Positions 7,254-8,469 of a stretch of 8,469 nt of DNA are shown here, in pieces (position 1 is the first letter of the stretch; each line of letters opens with the position of its first letter). Below the pieces are notes generated by a model. It searched no databases, was not told the origin of the DNA, and worked only from the letters and a program-made list of their open reading frames with translations. The stretch comes from an uncultured Novosphingobium sp. (GTDB lineage: Bacteria; Pseudomonadota; Alphaproteobacteria; Sphingomonadales; Sphingomonadaceae), in NCBI GenBank assembly GCA_938005655.1, contig CALLNA010000146.1:1-8469 (forward strand). The letters are read 5' to 3'. The translations under genes were made by a program, and so were the position numbers.

Positions 7254-7283
7254 TTGACGAGAACGTCGTTCTCTGCTTACAAT
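7254..7283 (+). promoter_or_regulatory. Strong sigma70-type promoter with palindromic operator in its spacer
   Basis: TTGACG (7254-7259), an 18-bp spacer and TACAAT (7278-7283) are close to the housekeeping consensus. Within the spacer, GAGAACG (7259-7265) and CGTTCTC (7267-7273) form a perfect 7-bp inverted repeat around a single T. A dimeric repressor bound there would block RNA polymerase. Transcription would start near 7290, about 33 bases before the hydroxylase-family ATG. The arrangement is typical of TetR- or MarR-type control, but the regulator is not in the window. Confidence 0.7.
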
Positions 7284-7322
7284 GCCTCGCTTTTTGAAAA
7301 GGCCCCCGGGAGAGCTTTCGAG

Positions 7323-8126
7323 ATGAACCACCCGATCGTCCAGTGGCTGCTGGAGAACTACCACTGGAAGCTGTCGCTCGTCGCGATGGTCGCCATTTTC
7401 GGCACCTCGTTCATCGGCAAGTATCTGGTCGCCGTCGTCCCGACGATCCGCGCGGCGGGCAGGCTCAACCGCGACACCTTCCTCCGGAAGATGGAAAAGC
7501 CCGCCTATGCCGAGAACCAGCGGTGGAACCGCAAGTGGGCGGGCTCCTTCCTGGTCGTGATCTTCGGCCTGATCCTGCCGTTCTGCCTGACGCTGGAGGC
7601 GCAGCCGTGGTGGCAGATGCTGCTCGACTGCTTCGTCATCCTGATGGTCTACGACTTCTTCTATTACCTGACCCACCGCTTCCTGTTCCATGCCGGCGGG
7701 CCGTTCGACGGGCCGCTGATGTGGATGCACGCCGTCCACCACCGCCAGCACAACCCTTGCCGGATGGATTCGAGCTACATCCACCCGCTGGAGGTGGCGA
7801 TCGGCCTCGGGCTCTATGTCGCGACGATCTTCGTGCTGTCGCGGTTCATGGGCAATTTCCATCTGGTGACGATCGTCGTCACCTGGGTCGCCTTCTCGGA
7901 GATCAACCTCCACAACCACAACCTGTGGGAGAGCGACCGCTTCCCCTTCCGCTACCTGAACTACGCGTCGAAGATGCACCACAACCACCACGCGCGGTTC
8001 ACCGGCGGCAACTATGCGACGATCACCCTGTTCTACGACTGGCTGTTCGGCACGCTCGACCACGGCGACAAGCCCCGCAAGCAGGTGCGCCCCAAGGACG
8101 CCCAGCCGATCGGCGACGCGGCCTGA
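7323..8126 (+). CDS. Fatty acid hydroxylase / sterol desaturase family membrane di-iron enzyme
   Basis: This 267-residue integral membrane protein starts at ATG 7323, with GGGAGAG (7308-7314) eight bases upstream. The frame is open back to TTG 7254, but that codon is part of the promoter -35 element and has no ribosome site. Hydrophobic segments lie at about residues 17-38, 74-92, 98-116 and 156-192. The di-iron histidine clusters of the superfamily are all present: HRFLFH (118-123), HAVHH (136-140), His154, HNH (197-199) and HHNHH (219-223). Members use O2 and two electrons to hydroxylate or desaturate fatty acyl chains, sterols, carotenoids or alkylglycerols. The electron donor is not encoded nearby. 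The short hydrophilic tail (GDKPRKQVRPKDAQPIGDAA) is probably cytoplasmic. It has its own promoter with a putative operator, so it is likely expressed separately from the dehydrogenase 107 bp upstream and induced by a specific signal. The substrate is unknown. Confidence 0.9.
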   Translation: MNHPIVQWLLENYHWKLSLVAMVAIFGTSFIGKYLVAVVPTIRAAGRLNRDTFLRKMEKPAYAENQRWNRKWAGSFLVVIFGLILPFCLTLEAQPWWQMLLDCFVILMVYDFFYYLTHRFLFHAGGPFDGPLMWMHAVHHRQHNPCRMDSSYIHPLEVAIGLGLYVATIFVLSRFMGNFHLVTIVVTWVAFSEINLHNHNLWESDRFPFRYLNYASKMHHNHHARFTGGNYATITLFYDWLFGTLDHGDKPRKQVRPKDAQPIGDAA

Positions 8127-8142
8127 TCGCCCCTTGCCCGCC

Positions 8143-8164
8143 CCCCCGCTCGGGCGAGCGGGGG
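8143..8164 (+). terminator. GC-rich hairpin after the hydroxylase-family gene
   Basis: CCCCCGCTC (8143-8151) pairs perfectly with GAGCGGGGG (8156-8164) around a GGGC loop, 17 bases after the stop codon. The stem is very stable. The following bases are G-rich rather than a T-run, so termination may be partial or factor-assisted. The near-symmetry would also allow it to act on transcripts from the other strand. Confidence 0.5.
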
Positions 8165-8186
8165 CGGGGGCGGAGCGAGATTCCGC

Positions 8187-8215
8187 TTGACAAACTGAAC
8201 CATATGGGTTATATG
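8187..8215 (+). promoter_or_regulatory. Near-consensus promoter with palindromic spacer, reading toward the right edge
   Basis: TTGACA (8187-8192) matches the -35 consensus exactly. TATATG (8210-8215, 17-bp spacer) or TTATAT (8209-8214, 16-bp spacer) serves as -10. The spacer holds AACC (8198-8201), five bases, and GGTT (8207-8210); CCATATGG at 8200-8207 is itself a perfect palindrome. This again suggests a repressor site of TetR type. Transcription would begin near 8221. Confidence 0.6.
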
Positions 8216-8469
8216 CCCCGCCGTTGGATCGGTGGATAGCAACACCAGCCCGACACGCAGCGGGTGCGGGGAGGCGGTCAGCGCTTCGCTTCCTTGCCTC
8301 TTCCGCTTTAACGGCCGGCGCTCAGCGGACCTGAGTGTCCGTTCCCATGGCCAAGGACCTTGCCCCGAGGCGGCCGCTTGCGAGCCCGACCCGCCTCCTG
8401 TCCTTAGCCATCCCCAGGGCCGAGCCGGCGGGTTTCAGGTGTGCCCCGCCAGCCGTTCGCACAAATTCA
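8216..8469 (+). other. Undetermined region downstream of a strong promoter: structured leader/ncRNA or interrupted gene start
   Basis: No confident gene is seen in the last 254 bases. One frame is free of stops from GTG 8232 to the window edge (begins MDSNTSPTRSGCGEAV), but it has only a poor ribosome site. Its third positions include many A and T, unlike the neighbouring genes, and it contains no domain I recognise. The stretch is instead rich in inverted repeats: CGCA/TGCG (8256-8259/8265-8268), a roughly 10-bp stem with one bulge (8266-8275/8296-8306), competing hairpins at 8310-8343, a nested pair of stems at 8347-8411, and GGCGGG/CCCGCC (8427-8432/8445-8450). This fits a structured RNA read from the promoter at 8187-8215, though the family is not recognisable. 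A truncated or disrupted coding sequence remains possible. Confidence 0.35.
8347..8411. repeat. Nested inverted repeats
   Basis: ATGGCCAAGGAC (8347-8358) and GTCCTTAGCCAT (8400-8411) are complementary at 11 of 12 positions; the single mismatch is C8352 against A8406. Inside them GAGGCGG (8367-8373) and CCGCCTC (8391-8397) are perfectly complementary around a 17-base loop. In RNA this gives one long two-part stem. In DNA it could also be the ends of a 65-bp miniature element, but no target-site duplication is obvious. Confidence 0.65.

Noticed and set aside
7254..7322. TTG 7254 as an upstream start of the hydroxylase-family gene
   Set aside because: This TTG is part of the -35 hexamer, so it would not be transcribed from this promoter, and it has no ribosome site; ATG 7323 has a good one.
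8264..8268. GTGCG as the 5' end of a group II intron
   Set aside because: The 5-base motif is common in GC-rich DNA, and the following sequence lacks recognisable domain I elements; no reverse transcriptase or domain V is within the window.
8347..8469. A short frame starting ATG GCC AAG GAC at 8347
   Set aside because: The ATG sits inside the long inverted-repeat stem, has no ribosome site, and the product shows no domain before the window ends.

Overview
The window is very GC-rich, and third codon positions in the genes are almost all G or C. The gene content points to an alphaproteobacterium, most likely a sphingomonad. The evidence is a TonB-dependent receptor with a DDIVVTGTR-type N-terminus, a soluble-looking short-chain dehydrogenase with the C-terminal extension seen in acyl-CoA/steroid-type dehydrogenases, and small Ala/Pro-rich lipoproteins. 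This assignment is inference from gene style; no rRNA or marker gene is present.

Every gene that can be recognised reads left to right. (1) 1-143 is the last 46 codons of an outer-membrane beta-barrel protein, probably an autotransporter. (2) 229-3135 is a complete TonB-dependent receptor with a signal peptide, plug and barrel. (3) 3191-5563 is a membrane-anchored Ser/Thr protein kinase. Its cytoplasmic kinase domain has a non-RD catalytic loop (HAD instead of HRD), followed by one membrane span and a roughly 400-residue helical, TPR-like periplasmic part. The receptor and kinase are 55 bp apart and probably co-transcribed, so this left part looks like a cell-surface uptake and signalling unit. 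No sigma factor or anti-sigma factor is visible in the window.

(4) A spacer with a weak hairpin and a plausible promoter (5639-5667) leads to two tightly packed small lipoprotein genes (5725-6009 and 6012-6284). Only 22 bp further on is an NAD-type short-chain dehydrogenase (6307-7215) of the MFE-2/17-beta-HSD4-like class, probably a 3-hydroxyacyl-CoA or steroid/alcohol dehydrogenase. (5) After this comes the clearest regulatory site in the window, a near-consensus sigma70-type promoter at 7254-7283. Its spacer is filled by a perfect 15-bp palindrome. It drives a fatty-acid-hydroxylase/sterol-desaturase family membrane di-iron protein (7323-8126). Together the last two enzymes suggest lipid, fatty-acyl or isoprenoid/sterol-like chemistry, but no substrate can be read from the sequence.

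(6) After a strong GC hairpin (8143-8164), the last 300 bp change in character. A second near-consensus promoter (8187-8215), again with a palindromic spacer, fires into about 250 bp that do not look like the neighbouring coding sequence. This stretch contains a run of consecutive and nested inverted repeats, including an 11-of-12 bp stem enclosing a perfect 7-bp stem. It could be a structured leader or non-coding RNA, or the start of a gene interrupted near the window edge. This is the part I would look at first for something undescribed. The rest of the window is made of recognisable families, and I see no clear defence, CRISPR or mobile system.
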